A stretch of 64,000 nt of DNA, taken from positions 26,808,639 through 26,872,638 of the forward strand of contig OY743184.1 in NCBI GenBank assembly GCA_963555705.1, given 5' to 3'. Source of the stretch: Ligustrum vulgare (Eukaryota > Streptophyta > Magnoliopsida > Lamiales > Oleaceae). Of the stretch, positions 1 to 10,739 are shown piece after piece. A program made the translations under genes and the position numbers. Each line of letters begins with the position of its first letter. Within the stretch, counting starts at the first letter, position 1. The notes below the pieces were generated by a model. The model had not been told where the DNA came from. It made no database searches and was given only the letters and a program-made list of their open reading frames with translations.

Positions 1-1240
1 TAAATTGTAAATATCATTAAATTAATTGGAATAATTCAAATGCATGTGGTATAATTCCCTTATCGAATAGTTGTTGAAAGAGTGGAATAAAAATGGAGAC
101 TTCTGCGTGTGTTTTCATAAAGAAAATAAATATTTGATTTAAAATTATTGTAGTTTATGTTGATGATTTAAATCTAATTGGAACCCCTTATGAGATCAAA
201 AATCTGAAGATCATTTGAAAAATGAATTTGAGATGAAAGGTTTGCAAAAAACTAAGTTTTGTCTTGTTTTGCATATGGAACATCCATTGACATTACCCAT
301 GGTTGTTTGATCACTTCATATGTTGTTTGATCACTTGATATGGAAAAAGATTCATCTCATTCAATTGAAGAAAAAGAAAATGTCTTGGTCCAAAAGTACC
401 AAAACTTACTGAAATTGGAGCATTAACATGTCTTGAAAATTTTACTCGACCCGACATAGCTTTTTTAGTAATTCTCATCGCAAGATATAGCTTTACACAA
501 ACTTCAAGACATTTAAATTGCGTTAAACACATTTTTCATTACCTAAAGAGTACTATTGATATGTGATTATTTCACTCTTAGAAGTCAGAATTTTCTTTGG
601 TGGGATATTCATATGTATATTATCTCTATGATCCATATAAAGTTAAATCGCAAACAAAATATCTGTTTACACGTAGAGGAACGTCTATATCATGGAGATC
701 TATGAAGCAAACCGTGACAACAACATCTTCAAATCATATCCAAGGATGTAAATTGACTTCAACTAGAGGTGGTCAAAATTTATTATATGAAGCTAATGTA
801 GCTTGTATTGCATAATTCAGAGGAGGCTACATAAAATGAGATAGAGCAATGCATATTTCCCCAAAAATATTCTATAAGCATGAGCTTCAGAAGATTGATA
901 ATATTGATGTTTAACAAATTCCCTCAAGTGACAATGTGACTGATTTATTTACAAGAGCACCGCCAACATCTACATTTAAGAAATTGATTCACGAGATTGG
1001 AATGCACCGACTCAATAATTTATGGTGATCAACATCAGTCAAGTAGCTGTACTATTTTTCCTTCACATAGGTTTTGTCCAAGTGAACTTTTCTGACAATG
1101 TTTTAATGATGCAACATTTATTTTTAATACTTCAAAATAACTATATTATTTTTCCTTCATTTGATATTTTTGTCCCATTGGTTTTTTATCAAACAAGATT
1201 TTAACAATGCAAATATTTTGTAATGTGTCATTTAAGGGAG
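1..1240 (+). pseudogene. Decayed Copia pol 3' end (reverse transcriptase to RNase H)
   Basis: Broken frames on the plus strand read as the end of a Ty1/Copia polyprotein. A YVDDL-type reverse transcriptase box lies near 150-190. An FTRPDIAF-like motif is near 435-465. An RNase H segment, ending in a reading like GTSISWRSMKQT, spans about 600-750. Stops and frameshifts interrupt every part, so no product is expected. A purine tract (AAGGGAGAGTGG) at about 1234-1245 has the form and position of a Copia polypurine tract, directly before a TG that could begin the 3' LTR. The upstream part of the element lies outside the window. Confidence 0.8.
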
Positions 1241-1245
1241 AGTGG

Positions 1246-1371
1246 TGTAAATAATATTTTTATTAGCAATGTATCCTTAATTTACTCCTCTAAATGAGAC
1301 TCTAGTTCTTAATAAAATACAAATTCTATTGACTTCTTCATTCTTCTCTCTTTTCTCTCTATTTCATAACA
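1246..1371 (+). repeat. Putative short 3' LTR of the decayed Copia element
   Basis: The segment starts with TGTAAATAAT right after the polypurine tract and ends CATAACA, giving TG...CA termini. An AATAAA signal lies near 1310, followed by a CT-rich stretch. The 5' LTR is outside the window, so the boundaries cannot be confirmed, and the right edge is a guess. Confidence 0.45.
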
Positions 1372-1392
1372 CATTCAAGTCAAATTCTAATA

Positions 1393-1653
1393 CTCCCTCT
1401 GTCTCACAAACTTTACATTTTTTTTGTCCCAAATTATATGTCACTTTCTTTGTTAAGAGTATATTAATGTTTTAATTTTCTAATATACCACAATTTAATG
1501 AACATTGTAATCAACAAATATGAACTACGCATTATTCAATGTAGATATATATTAAGTAAAATGTAAGTAAATTTATAGTTTCAACATTTATTAATTATAT
1601 TTCTTAACCTGTGTAAAAATAAAAACGAACCTATATATATGAGACGAAGTGAT
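1393..1653. mobile_element. Stowaway-like MITE
   Basis: The left end reads CTCCCTCTGTCTCACAAA, the classic Stowaway (Tc1/mariner-derived) terminal sequence, and is preceded by TA. The right end, read on the minus strand, is an imperfect match (cacttcgtctcatata), with TA following. At 261 bp and AT-rich, it fits a non-autonomous element that carries no gene. The right terminus is diverged. Confidence 0.6.
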
Positions 1654-2364
1654 TAGATTTTCATAGTTGATTGAAATCAATATGTTTTCAACTCACATAT
1701 TGATAGATTCTTTACAATTTGGGTATTTTTTAGACTTCAATAGATCTCATTAAAAATTTAGGTATCCCAATAATTGATAGATTTTTAAGGATTTCATTAG
1801 TCAGAATAATTTGGATAGATTATAATGGATTTCAAGCCTATGTATATACTGATCTCATTAAAAATGGGGAAGAGTACACAAATCATGTTGTTACATTACT
1901 ACAATTCAAAAATAAAGAAAATAGTTTACATATTAAAAAATCAAGTGGTAATAAAAAAATTATAATAATTATACAAACTACACCCAACCCAACCCACCCC
2001 AACCAACCCCACCCCACCCCACCTAGTATAGTCTATATTTTCCTATATGGGCATGCGGACACCTCACCACTATTTATGTCACCACCACCACCACCACCGC
2101 AGCCGTCGCCACCGCCAGTATCTTCGATCACCATGCCCACCACTGTGACCATCACATTCACCATCACCATGACTTTCCAATCTTCAATGCACAACCACCA
2201 CCATCTCCGTCGTACTACCACCACCACACCGTCATCATCTCCAAAATAAAAAATAAAAAACCTCCCTTTACAAATTTCTGCAACTCAAGATGATCTTTCG
2301 TATTAATGGATACATTAAGGGAAAATTGAAGTAGAAGTTAAACTTATTGGAATCATCAGTTTGG
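1654..2364. other. AT-rich intergenic DNA with a CCA-rich patch
   Basis: I see no gene here. Positions 1985-2240 are low-complexity, dominated by CCA/CAC triplets, and open frames there simply translate the triplet repeat. Confidence 0.6.
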
Positions 2365-2780
2365 GACATATGAAATGTGGTATGTGACCTGAAATATATA
2401 CTATGACTTGAGCGTGTGACCTGTGTTAATGTGACCTAAAACGTATGAACTGTGACATGTGACTACAAGTGCTACATGTGACCTGAGGGATAACTGTAAC
2501 TCATGACATATGAAGTGTGGTTTGTGACCTAAAATATTTAGTGTGACTTAAGTGTTTGACTCGTGTTACTGTGACTTGAAATGTATGAACTGTGACATGT
2601 GACCTCAAAATGCAACATGTGACTTGAGGTATAAACTATGACTCATGACATACGAAGTGTGGTATGTGACCTGAAATATGTAGTGTGACTTGAACTGTGA
2701 CCTGTGACCATATTAAGTGTGACATGTGACTATAAATGACTCGTGAAATATGACATATGACCTGAAATATAGAGTGTTAC
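2365..2780. repeat. About 140 bp minisatellite, three copies, rich in GTGAC
   Basis: Copies begin at the motif GACATAYGAARTGTGG at 2365, 2505 and 2647, giving periods of 140 and 142 bp; the third copy is incomplete. Within each copy a short TGTGACYTG motif recurs many times, so the array has two levels of repetition. There is no coding potential. Confidence 0.8.
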
Positions 2781-3260
2781 CACCGCCGCCCCACCATCAC
2801 TGCCCGTCACAAACACCACCACAATAACACCTAACCTCACCGATGCCGCCATCGTCGCCTCCACCACCACTATAGTCACCTCCAGATCCACCGCCCACTA
2901 GTTGCAACCACAGCCTCAACAGTCTCCTCACCCACCATCCACCCCTAGCACATCCTTCACACTACCACTGCCTCCTCTTTAAACTCACACAAACCTACAC
3001 ACCTCCTACCAGCCACCACCAACACCGATGAGCCACAATCTACACCCTAATACTACCACCAACTATGGAACTAATAAGTCTAACGTCACAAACCCCAAAT
3101 GACTATCAAAGCACCAATAGATACAACACCCAAATCAAATACCAAACCTTTGTTCACCACGGCACCATTCATCGCTACCACAGATCTGCCTGTGACGGGG
3201 CACCACAGATTTGCACAGCAACGTTACCTTGTTACTCCAACACCTATACCTTGCTATGAG
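2781..3260. repeat. CCA/CAC-rich low-complexity tract
   Basis: Dense CCA/CAC triplets continue the composition seen at 1985-2240, on the other side of the minisatellite. Translations are proline/histidine/threonine-rich and broken by stops. I see no conserved domain. It resembles the complement of the GGT-rich tract at 18720-18895. Confidence 0.6.
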
Positions 3261-3909
3261 CGATGATACAATATTGCTTCAATGGGTGCTGTGCTTGTCG
3301 TTGGAGATGGTGAAGTGACGATTGTGACTCAATTTTCCTCTTCTTCATTTAATTTATGAAAAGAATCTGAATGCAAAAAAGTTTAATTGATTGGGGGTTA
3401 GGGATGGACGTGGTTGGGTTATTAGATTATAATTATTAATTAATATTTTAAAAATAATTAACACTTGGTTAATGTACTAAAAACTTAAAAACTTGTTTAT
3501 TGAATTGTTAGTTTTATAAACCCGGTGTGGTGTAATTACCACTTAAAAATGAGCTTGGCCCCTCATATTTCATTGGTTTTCGAGCTCATTGAGAGTCAAA
3601 TATATTCATACCACTGATAAAAATAAAAGAATAATAAAATATCCATTTTCAATTATCATTCTTATGAAGAGAAATAGAAAAAAGGTAGAAAATTGGTTTT
3701 AGCTTTTATTAGAATTAGGGATCAAAATTTTATTCCAAACAACTGAGAAAAAAAATTGTTAGTCCATTCTACTATTAAAACTCTAATAATCTTAGTGCAT
3801 ATTTTTCAAAGAATGCATTTTTAAATAAACTATGGGTGCTATAATTAGAATGGTAACATATATCATATAAGGGTTGGGCATTTTTTTTGGGAAACCGAAC
3901 TGGAACTAA
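3261..3909. other. AT-rich intergenic DNA, nothing recognised
   Basis: Short broken frames only. No domain, repeat boundary or RNA gene was recognised. Confidence 0.5.
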
Positions 3910-4080
3910 GTCCCTGTTTGGCCCCAATTTTTTTAGAATAAAGTTTATTCAACACTCAATCTCAACCATCATAGTCAAGTCTACCATTTTTGACTTTTCT
4001 AACTTTTTTTAACCACACATTTTCCCAAAAATACTATTCACAATCACAATTTTTTCCCAAAAAAGGGGCCAAACACACAC
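3910..4080. mobile_element. Tourist-like MITE (TAA target duplication)
   Basis: The ends are GTCCCTGTTTGGCCCC and, on the minus strand, GTGTGTGTTTGGCCCC. Exact TAA duplications flank them at 3907-3909 and 4081-4083. A 3 bp TAA/TTA duplication with a G-N-C-C/T-CTGTTTGG-like end fits PIF/Harbinger (Tourist) MITEs. Related copies occur at 16381, 26833 and 58396. Confidence 0.7.
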
Positions 4081-5198
4081 TAAATAGAACCAATCGATTG
4101 AGCTCTAGTTCCTCTAAGGAATAATTCAATTTTAGGATATTTCATCAGGAACTGGCTACTTACGATATGATTCTCGGTACTATTTGAGAATCGAACGTCT
4201 CCCATGTTTTGCTTTCCATTTTTTGATAAAATATACCATCCTTGTTCTTTTTTTCTGTCACATTATGTCTCTCGCCTGTCAAATTTCTAGTTTCATTTTT
4301 TCACTTTGATTTCTTCAATTCTTTCCTTCTCAAGCCAAACTAGAATTTGGAATAGTAATTCACTGGCGGATCTAGGATTATAGTTCAGCCAGTTTAATTT
4401 TTTAAGTGAGACCAGTTCGACCCCGGTTCGACCTTCTGACCCTTGACCCGTTGCATTTTTTGGTTCGAATCTGTTTACAATTTTCTAAACACTGAGTCTA
4501 ACTAGTGCGATCATTGAACATTGACTTTCGACCATCAACGCTCGCAATAGCGAGATTGTGTATTATTATTCGATTAAGTAATATTAAAAATTCTCCCTTA
4601 TGTATGTCTTCTTATGCACTGAGTTAATTTGTTTTTTCTTGAAATTTGTTTGTATGGTGTATGTGTATGTATTGTTAGTTTCACTTTCTTGGTCCAAGCC
4701 TTCAATTTATATGATTTTGTCATTTTCTTTACAGTTGGGGTCAAGTTTTTAGCAAATTCTAAGCTTGATTTCCAAGGTATTCAGCTTCCCTTCTTCTCAT
4801 TTAGGTCATTGTAGATAATCTATTTCTTTAACCTCCCACCCTAAAAAAAAGTAAACACCACGTTTCTAAGCTTGATTTCAAAGGTACTCAAATCACAATT
4901 CTACCAATTACCAAAATCACAACTTACAGAGCTCAATGTCAAATGTCAATCAATTTATAAAAAAACATAATGAAAGATCAAAACAAATAAAATAGTAATA
5001 TGGGGCTCACGAGTGATTATAAAAAATTCACCCAAAATCAACACAAATTATGTACTAAATGGGAGAAGCTCAAAACCAATTAAGGAGAATATGTGTCTCA
5101 CAAGTTATAAGATTAATCGAATTACCCGCTTTTCAATCTAACATACATATGGACATGTCGAGCATATAAATCTTGCAAGATGCTCGGTATTAGGTAGT
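4081..5198. other. Intergenic DNA, no gene recognised
   Basis: AT-rich sequence with short open frames that show no recognisable domain. The text around 4365-4385 (ctggcggatctaggatt) looks like a repeat edge, but I could not find its partner. Confidence 0.4.
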
Positions 5199-5299
5199 TT
5201 TTTTTTTAGGTTGACCCGTTCATAGTTTATCTTCATGCAGGCCTGGAGCTAACATTGAAATGAAATAATACGTGTGAGGAGGCGGGCATAGACCTGACC

Positions 5300-8200
5300 T
5301 CCAAGAAAGAGATAGCGTAGCACAAGAAAATAACAAATTGAAAGAAATAAATGGGGAAAACATACCCCGTACATCAAAAGAAAAACAAAAAAATTCTAGA
5401 CTATAATCCTCTGAAGCTGGGAAGTCCATGTCTGTTAATCTGCACAAGTGCCCTAATGTTGTATGGTAGATCTTGCGGTCCACCGATTAACCTCACGATG
5501 GATGTGAGTATTAGTGTCCCTGTCCAAATGAAGAATATTTCTGATCTGTCTAAGAATCCTCTGAATCAACCGAGGTCCGCCAGTCCTGATGATGCAATGA
5601 TTAGCCGCTGTGGAGTCAGCCTCAATCCAAATAGATGTGATGCCCAGTCGGCGAGTAAGAAGAATCCCACCGAGAATAGTTCGCTGCTCCGCCTCAAGTA
5701 TATCTATTTAAGACATTCTCCATAGAATACTGAGAATGCCTTGATACACTATCCACCATGGTCCCTGATGATACCCCCTCCACTAGCAAAGTCGTCCTTA
5801 ATGCATCTATTAGTGTTGAGCTTGTAGGCTCCCACTAATGGAATGCACCAAAGGACCATAATTGGGGTGAAGGGGTAGAGAGAGCAAGTGTAATACCAAA
5901 TAATGGGGCAATAACTATATCTCCATTTCAATGCTGCTGTCTGATGAGCTGCCCACTGTGAAGGAATGAAATAATGCGATACACCATCCAAATAATCCTT
6001 CGGGTCTGAATACCCCTATGTTTTGTGTATTTTCTCTCAGTCCATAAAAACCAAAATATCAATAAGGGAATGATGCTGCGAATATGGCACGGCCTAACAT
6101 ACTGTCCAGAATATCTGCATCTCTAGAATCTCTGTCGAACGTCCTCACTCAGACTCATAGGCACGTGAAAGATGTCTCGAAGTGGCTCCAAACCTAATCT
6201 GAAATAACACTACCCGTAAAAATGTATGTAATAGTCTTCATCTGTGCGCAGCACTGACACTGTGATGCTAAGTGACAGCCAATCCTCCTCTGAATATTCG
6301 TGTTAATAGGGATAAGCCCTTGCCAAAGCCTCCAACTAAAAAAAGAAACTGTGACAAGAAGAATAGTGGTCCACAACAGCCGATAAGAATCCTGTGACTG
6401 ATGTCCTGTCCTGTCCTGTCCAAACCAACTCCCAAGTATACCTAGTACAGAATCTGCCATCGGATGTATCCCTCCAAAAAATCTAATCAGGGATGTCAAC
6501 AGATAAAGGAATAGCCCTAATTTGCTTTGCCATAACGGGTAGGAGGATCTGAAGGAGTATGTCAAAATTCCATCCAGTGTCCTCGTAGAATGTCTGTACC
6601 CTCTTCGATGTATGATGCCTACCTGGAAAGAGTGCAACCAATGTAATACCCATCTAATAGTCATGCCAAAAAAATATATGTCCAACTCTAAAATGCAACG
6701 AAATGTGTGACTCAGCCCGTGATTCTGCACTCTTCAACCTCTTCCAAGCAGGATAGGCTAAGTGTGGGATACTAGCAAGTGAAGGGTGTGTCCCCATGCA
6801 ATATTTGCCCAGTAAAAATCGAGCCCAAAGAGATCTCTGAGACCAAAAAAGCCTCCAAATATTTAATGAGAAAGCATCTACAGTATCCTACAATCATCTA
6901 AAGCCAATCCCCCCTCATCAGTAGGAAGGCATAAATCCTTCCATCTACGTTAGTGTAACCGATGTGCATGATCCTTGGAGTCCCAAAGGAATCGTGCAAA
7001 GATGCTCTCAATCTTCTTTAGTATAGCCTTAGGAGCCTGCAGGATAAGATATAATGGGAGAGAGTCAAGGACTGAGTTAATCAAAGTAATGTGCCCTCTG
7101 GGTGAAAGAAAATGTGATGCCCAGCAAGAAATACGACTCCTGATCTTCTGAATAAAGTCATTATAAAGAAAGGTCATCTTGGTCCCCTTAAACAGAGGGA
7201 CCCTCAGATAAGTGAATGGCTCCTGCTGATGTCTGAACCCCGTCAAGTGCTCAAGCCGTCTAATCTGACTAATAGAAGCCCATCTGGGGAGGATAAGTCC
7301 ACTCTTGTCCTTGTTCACCAACTAGCCAGAAACTCCCTCATAATGCTCCAAGCACTCAGGCACCCCCTGACAGACTGTTTCCGACCTTTAGCAAAGATGA
7401 TCATATCATCATCAAATGACAAATGCGAGACAAGAGTAGCCCACCATGTCGAAAAGCCATACTGGGATACCTCTTAAACTGCAATGTGAGTAAACGAGAG
7501 AAGTATTCAGCAGCAAATGATGAAGAGAGATGGAAATATGAGATCTCTATCTGCGATTATTATAATCCCGTAAGTGTACAGGTCGCACAAATAATAAAGT
7601 GGACTTAGAGTCCGGATATTGATCCCATGAGGATTGAGTGAACTTATGTTCTATACTAATTACCTTAATCGGAGCGAGAAAAGTGATTTGATTTATGAAT
7701 CTTGAATTGAATTAAACTAGTGACTAAAACTAATAAAACCACATTTAACAAGAATACTACGAACTTAGGATTTTCTTAAGTGATGTTTGAGGATGTCAGG
7801 ATATTCGAGTTCACATTAGTCAATACTATTAATTCCAATAAACGGATTTTACTCCTATCTATGTGCTCGATTAAATTCACGTTTGCATATGAAATTTCCC
7901 TCTCGGGTTTAAATTCACTCTAGCTAGTTAGTCGACCATGATAACGAACAGCTGGCCGTAATGACTAAGTGCATGGAACGCGAGAATTTATGTAGCAGTC
8001 GCAATAATAACGAACGTATATCTCTATCGTTCGTCCAATTACCGAATTTTATTCCTAGATCTAATTTTTAGCTCACCTCTCGAATTATGAAAACACTCAT
8101 GATATCGTGAACAAGTGATCAATTCATTTACTCATTAAACACAAAGATAAAATTAACACATGCAAATTATATGTAAAACTCTGAATATTTAACTACTAGT

Positions 8201-10703
8201 CACAAAATAATTAAAAGTGCAGATAGAGTAAAATATAGGCATGTCGAGTTTATCTAATTAACAAAAGAATAGAACTCTTGCACCAAGATTCAATTCCCAC
8301 TGATAATCTTTAATCCCTGTCTTGTTTCCTTGATTGATCCCTCTTGAAAGTAGATTCCAAGGTGCCTCCTTCGCGCCTCTCTCTCTCTCTCTCTCTTCTT
8401 GTTCGTAGTCTCCAAAAAACCCCTGAATTCGTGAATGAGAGGAAGTATATATAGAAGAGAAGAAAACTTAGACTTTTGGCACAAGAGATCACGTATGGGC
8501 CTGATCTTGCACTGGGCTGAAAAGCTGCGCGGCCGTGCAGTGTAACTTCTGGTGGCTGCGCAGTAATCCCAAATGTAGTTCTGCTTATATCGCTTCAGTC
8601 GCAAGGCCACTCCTTGTGCATCTGGTGGCCGCGCAGTCTAAGTGCTCCAACGGGTTTTCATCTTTCAGAACTGTTAAGTAAGTCCCCAATCTTTAATTGG
8701 CCTCAACTCTTTCAACTTCCAATTGTTGTAAATCAGTCCCCATACTTTCAAATCTCTTCAAATCTTTCTTTCAACTCCAATCCATCTTCAATTACGCACT
8801 CCAACTTTGATTTCAAGCACTTTGCACCTCTTGTATGTCCCGGTTGACAACTTCACCATCCATCTATCCATTTTAGCTCCAATTATCATTCAACTTGTCT
8901 TTATTTCAATCAATTGCACAATTCACATGATTCTGGGATATATTCTGCAATGTAAACAAATAACAAACAATTATGTAGAATTTATTCCAAAATGATAATA
9001 AATAATCCTAATTTAGATATATAATAAGTGTAAAAAATACAATTATCAATCTCCCTGCCTAAGTCCCCTCGAGGATGGAAAGAAACCACATGGTAGCCCG
9101 TTCAAGAGCACCGAGAACATACATCCTGAAATGCATCTCCTGATCTTGACAATCCAGATCTGGTTAAATCTAAAGCCCCCAAGCACTGCATACAGGAAAC
9201 CCCAATCCATGCGGTCATATGCTTTAGCTATATCAAGCTTCAACATAGTATTCCCTCCTCTTACTTTATTATCCAAAGTATAGAGGAGTTCCTGAGCCAA
9301 TAAAACATTATCCCCAATAAGCCTACCGAGGATAAATCCACTCAGCTGGGGAGAGATCATGTGAGGTAGCAGCAAACTCAATCTGATATTCAAAAGCTTA
9401 GTGATGAGCTTATTGAACATCATGCACAAGCTAATAGGTCTAAAGTCCGTCCACCTGCAAGCTTCATCCCTCTTAGGGATCAAAACAATAGAAGTAGCAG
9501 CAAATCCCCTAGGCAGAACACCACCTGCAAAGAAGGCAATAGCCGAAGTCTGAATATCAACATGAGTAGATAACACATCCCCTGCAAATGGTCGTAATAG
9601 ACCTAATGCATGATCTGATCCGTCGCCCCTGAACCATCGCATGAAAGTAACGAGTGTTGTGATCCTCTTCACACACCCATAGTGAACCAGACTTCTGCTT
9701 CCAATAACCCTCCTCAATAACCAACGTATGATTCAACACAGCTTGTACCTGATGTAAAGAATCATGGTAAGCAGGTATTGGATCCAAATCATGCTTTATC
9801 TCTAACTCATCCACCCTGCACTCAGCTTCCTTAACCCTCCTAAAAATATCACCGAATACATGGCAATTCTACAAAGCGTAGACCCTGTTTTAGTCAGAAG
9901 AACTTCCCTCAAAGAGTAGCCATCCCCGTAAGATGGGTAGGAAATGACCACTTCAAAGAGACGAATGCTGAAAAATCATGATGCTTGGTCCTGACATTGA
10001 GGAATCAAAATGGCCTAGGCCACAAGTTGTCCTCATCATCTCACTAAAGCAGAAGGGGTGCATAATCACACAAAGTCTGATTCAAATGCCTTATAGTTAG
10101 CTGATGACACAATGATGCAGCTGGAAGATTAATTAGAAGCATGTCCAATCTCTTCCAAACCTGACCATTGGTCTAAGTATACCTACTACCAGTAAATCCA
10201 GTGTCCTCCAAACCACAATCAATCATCATATCTGAGAAGGCTATAGTACCTTTATCTCTAGTGTTATGACCAGTGTGCTCCCCATTGTGAGCTATAACAT
10301 TAAAGTCTCCCCTATATCCATGGCTCGTCCACAGTGAGGGAAATGTGATGAAGACCTCCCACATGTCCCTCCTATCAGAAGTCGTACAAGCAGCATAAAT
10401 AGGAATCAAGAATATAGGCCATGATAGTTTGGGATCCTTAACTCTAACGTGAAGATACTGGAGATGATCATCCAATGAGGTAACAGTAGTCACATAATCC
10501 CAGAAAGCTCAAATCTTCCCTAATGAATTTTGCATCCCATTATCAAAACGAAGCAAATGCTTGATATAATCTAACCTCTCCTGAAGTATAAAGGGCTCCA
10601 AGATAACAAAAAAATAAACCTGATGAAGCTGAACCAACCTCTTTAGGCCCCTGTGAGTTGCTGTGTTAGCTACACCCCTCATATTCTAAGTGATGACACT
10701 CAT
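5300..10703 (-). pseudogene. LINE ORF2: endonuclease-reverse transcriptase-RNase H, disrupted
   Basis: The ATG at 10703 opens a frame reading MSVIT-stop-NMRGV, where the stop replaces the usual Trp of the apurinic-like endonuclease start. A GDFNVI endonuclease motif lies within 10173-10493. The linker before the reverse transcriptase has a YWKQKS...NTRYFH reading (9557-9814). Reverse transcriptase core motifs (RPISLC, DIAKAYDRMDW, LRQGD) fall within 9049-9717. After the inserted LTR the frame resumes as LIFPSLF. The catalytic box is FDDDMI rather than FADD (about 7398-7418). A C-terminal thumb segment follows (6950-7321), then zf-RVT (6194-6400, WRLWQGLIP) and RNase H (5380-5830, GGGIIRD, IEADS). 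Several frameshifts separate these parts. Confidence 0.85.
7548..9048 (-). mobile_element. Solo LTR (1501 bp) inserted in the LINE reverse transcriptase
   Basis: The 5 bp sequence ATCTC occurs at 7543-7547 and again at 9049-9053 as the target duplication. Removing the insert plus one copy rejoins the reverse transcriptase at ...RQGD|LIFPSLF, which confirms the boundaries. On the minus strand the insert starts TGATAATTG and ends CAGATA. A TATATATA-type box lies near 8445-8455 and a CT repeat at about 8380-8396. It shares the GTCCACTTTATTA-type 3' block with the copies at 54405-57930. There is no coding sequence inside. Confidence 0.8.
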
Positions 10704-10739
10704 CTAGACTGGGAATGTGAGGTATCTAACGATCAACTC

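Noticed and set aside
2033..2227. Minus-strand Gly/Val-rich frame
   Set aside because: A product of the CCA/GGT triplet repeat, with no conserved domain.
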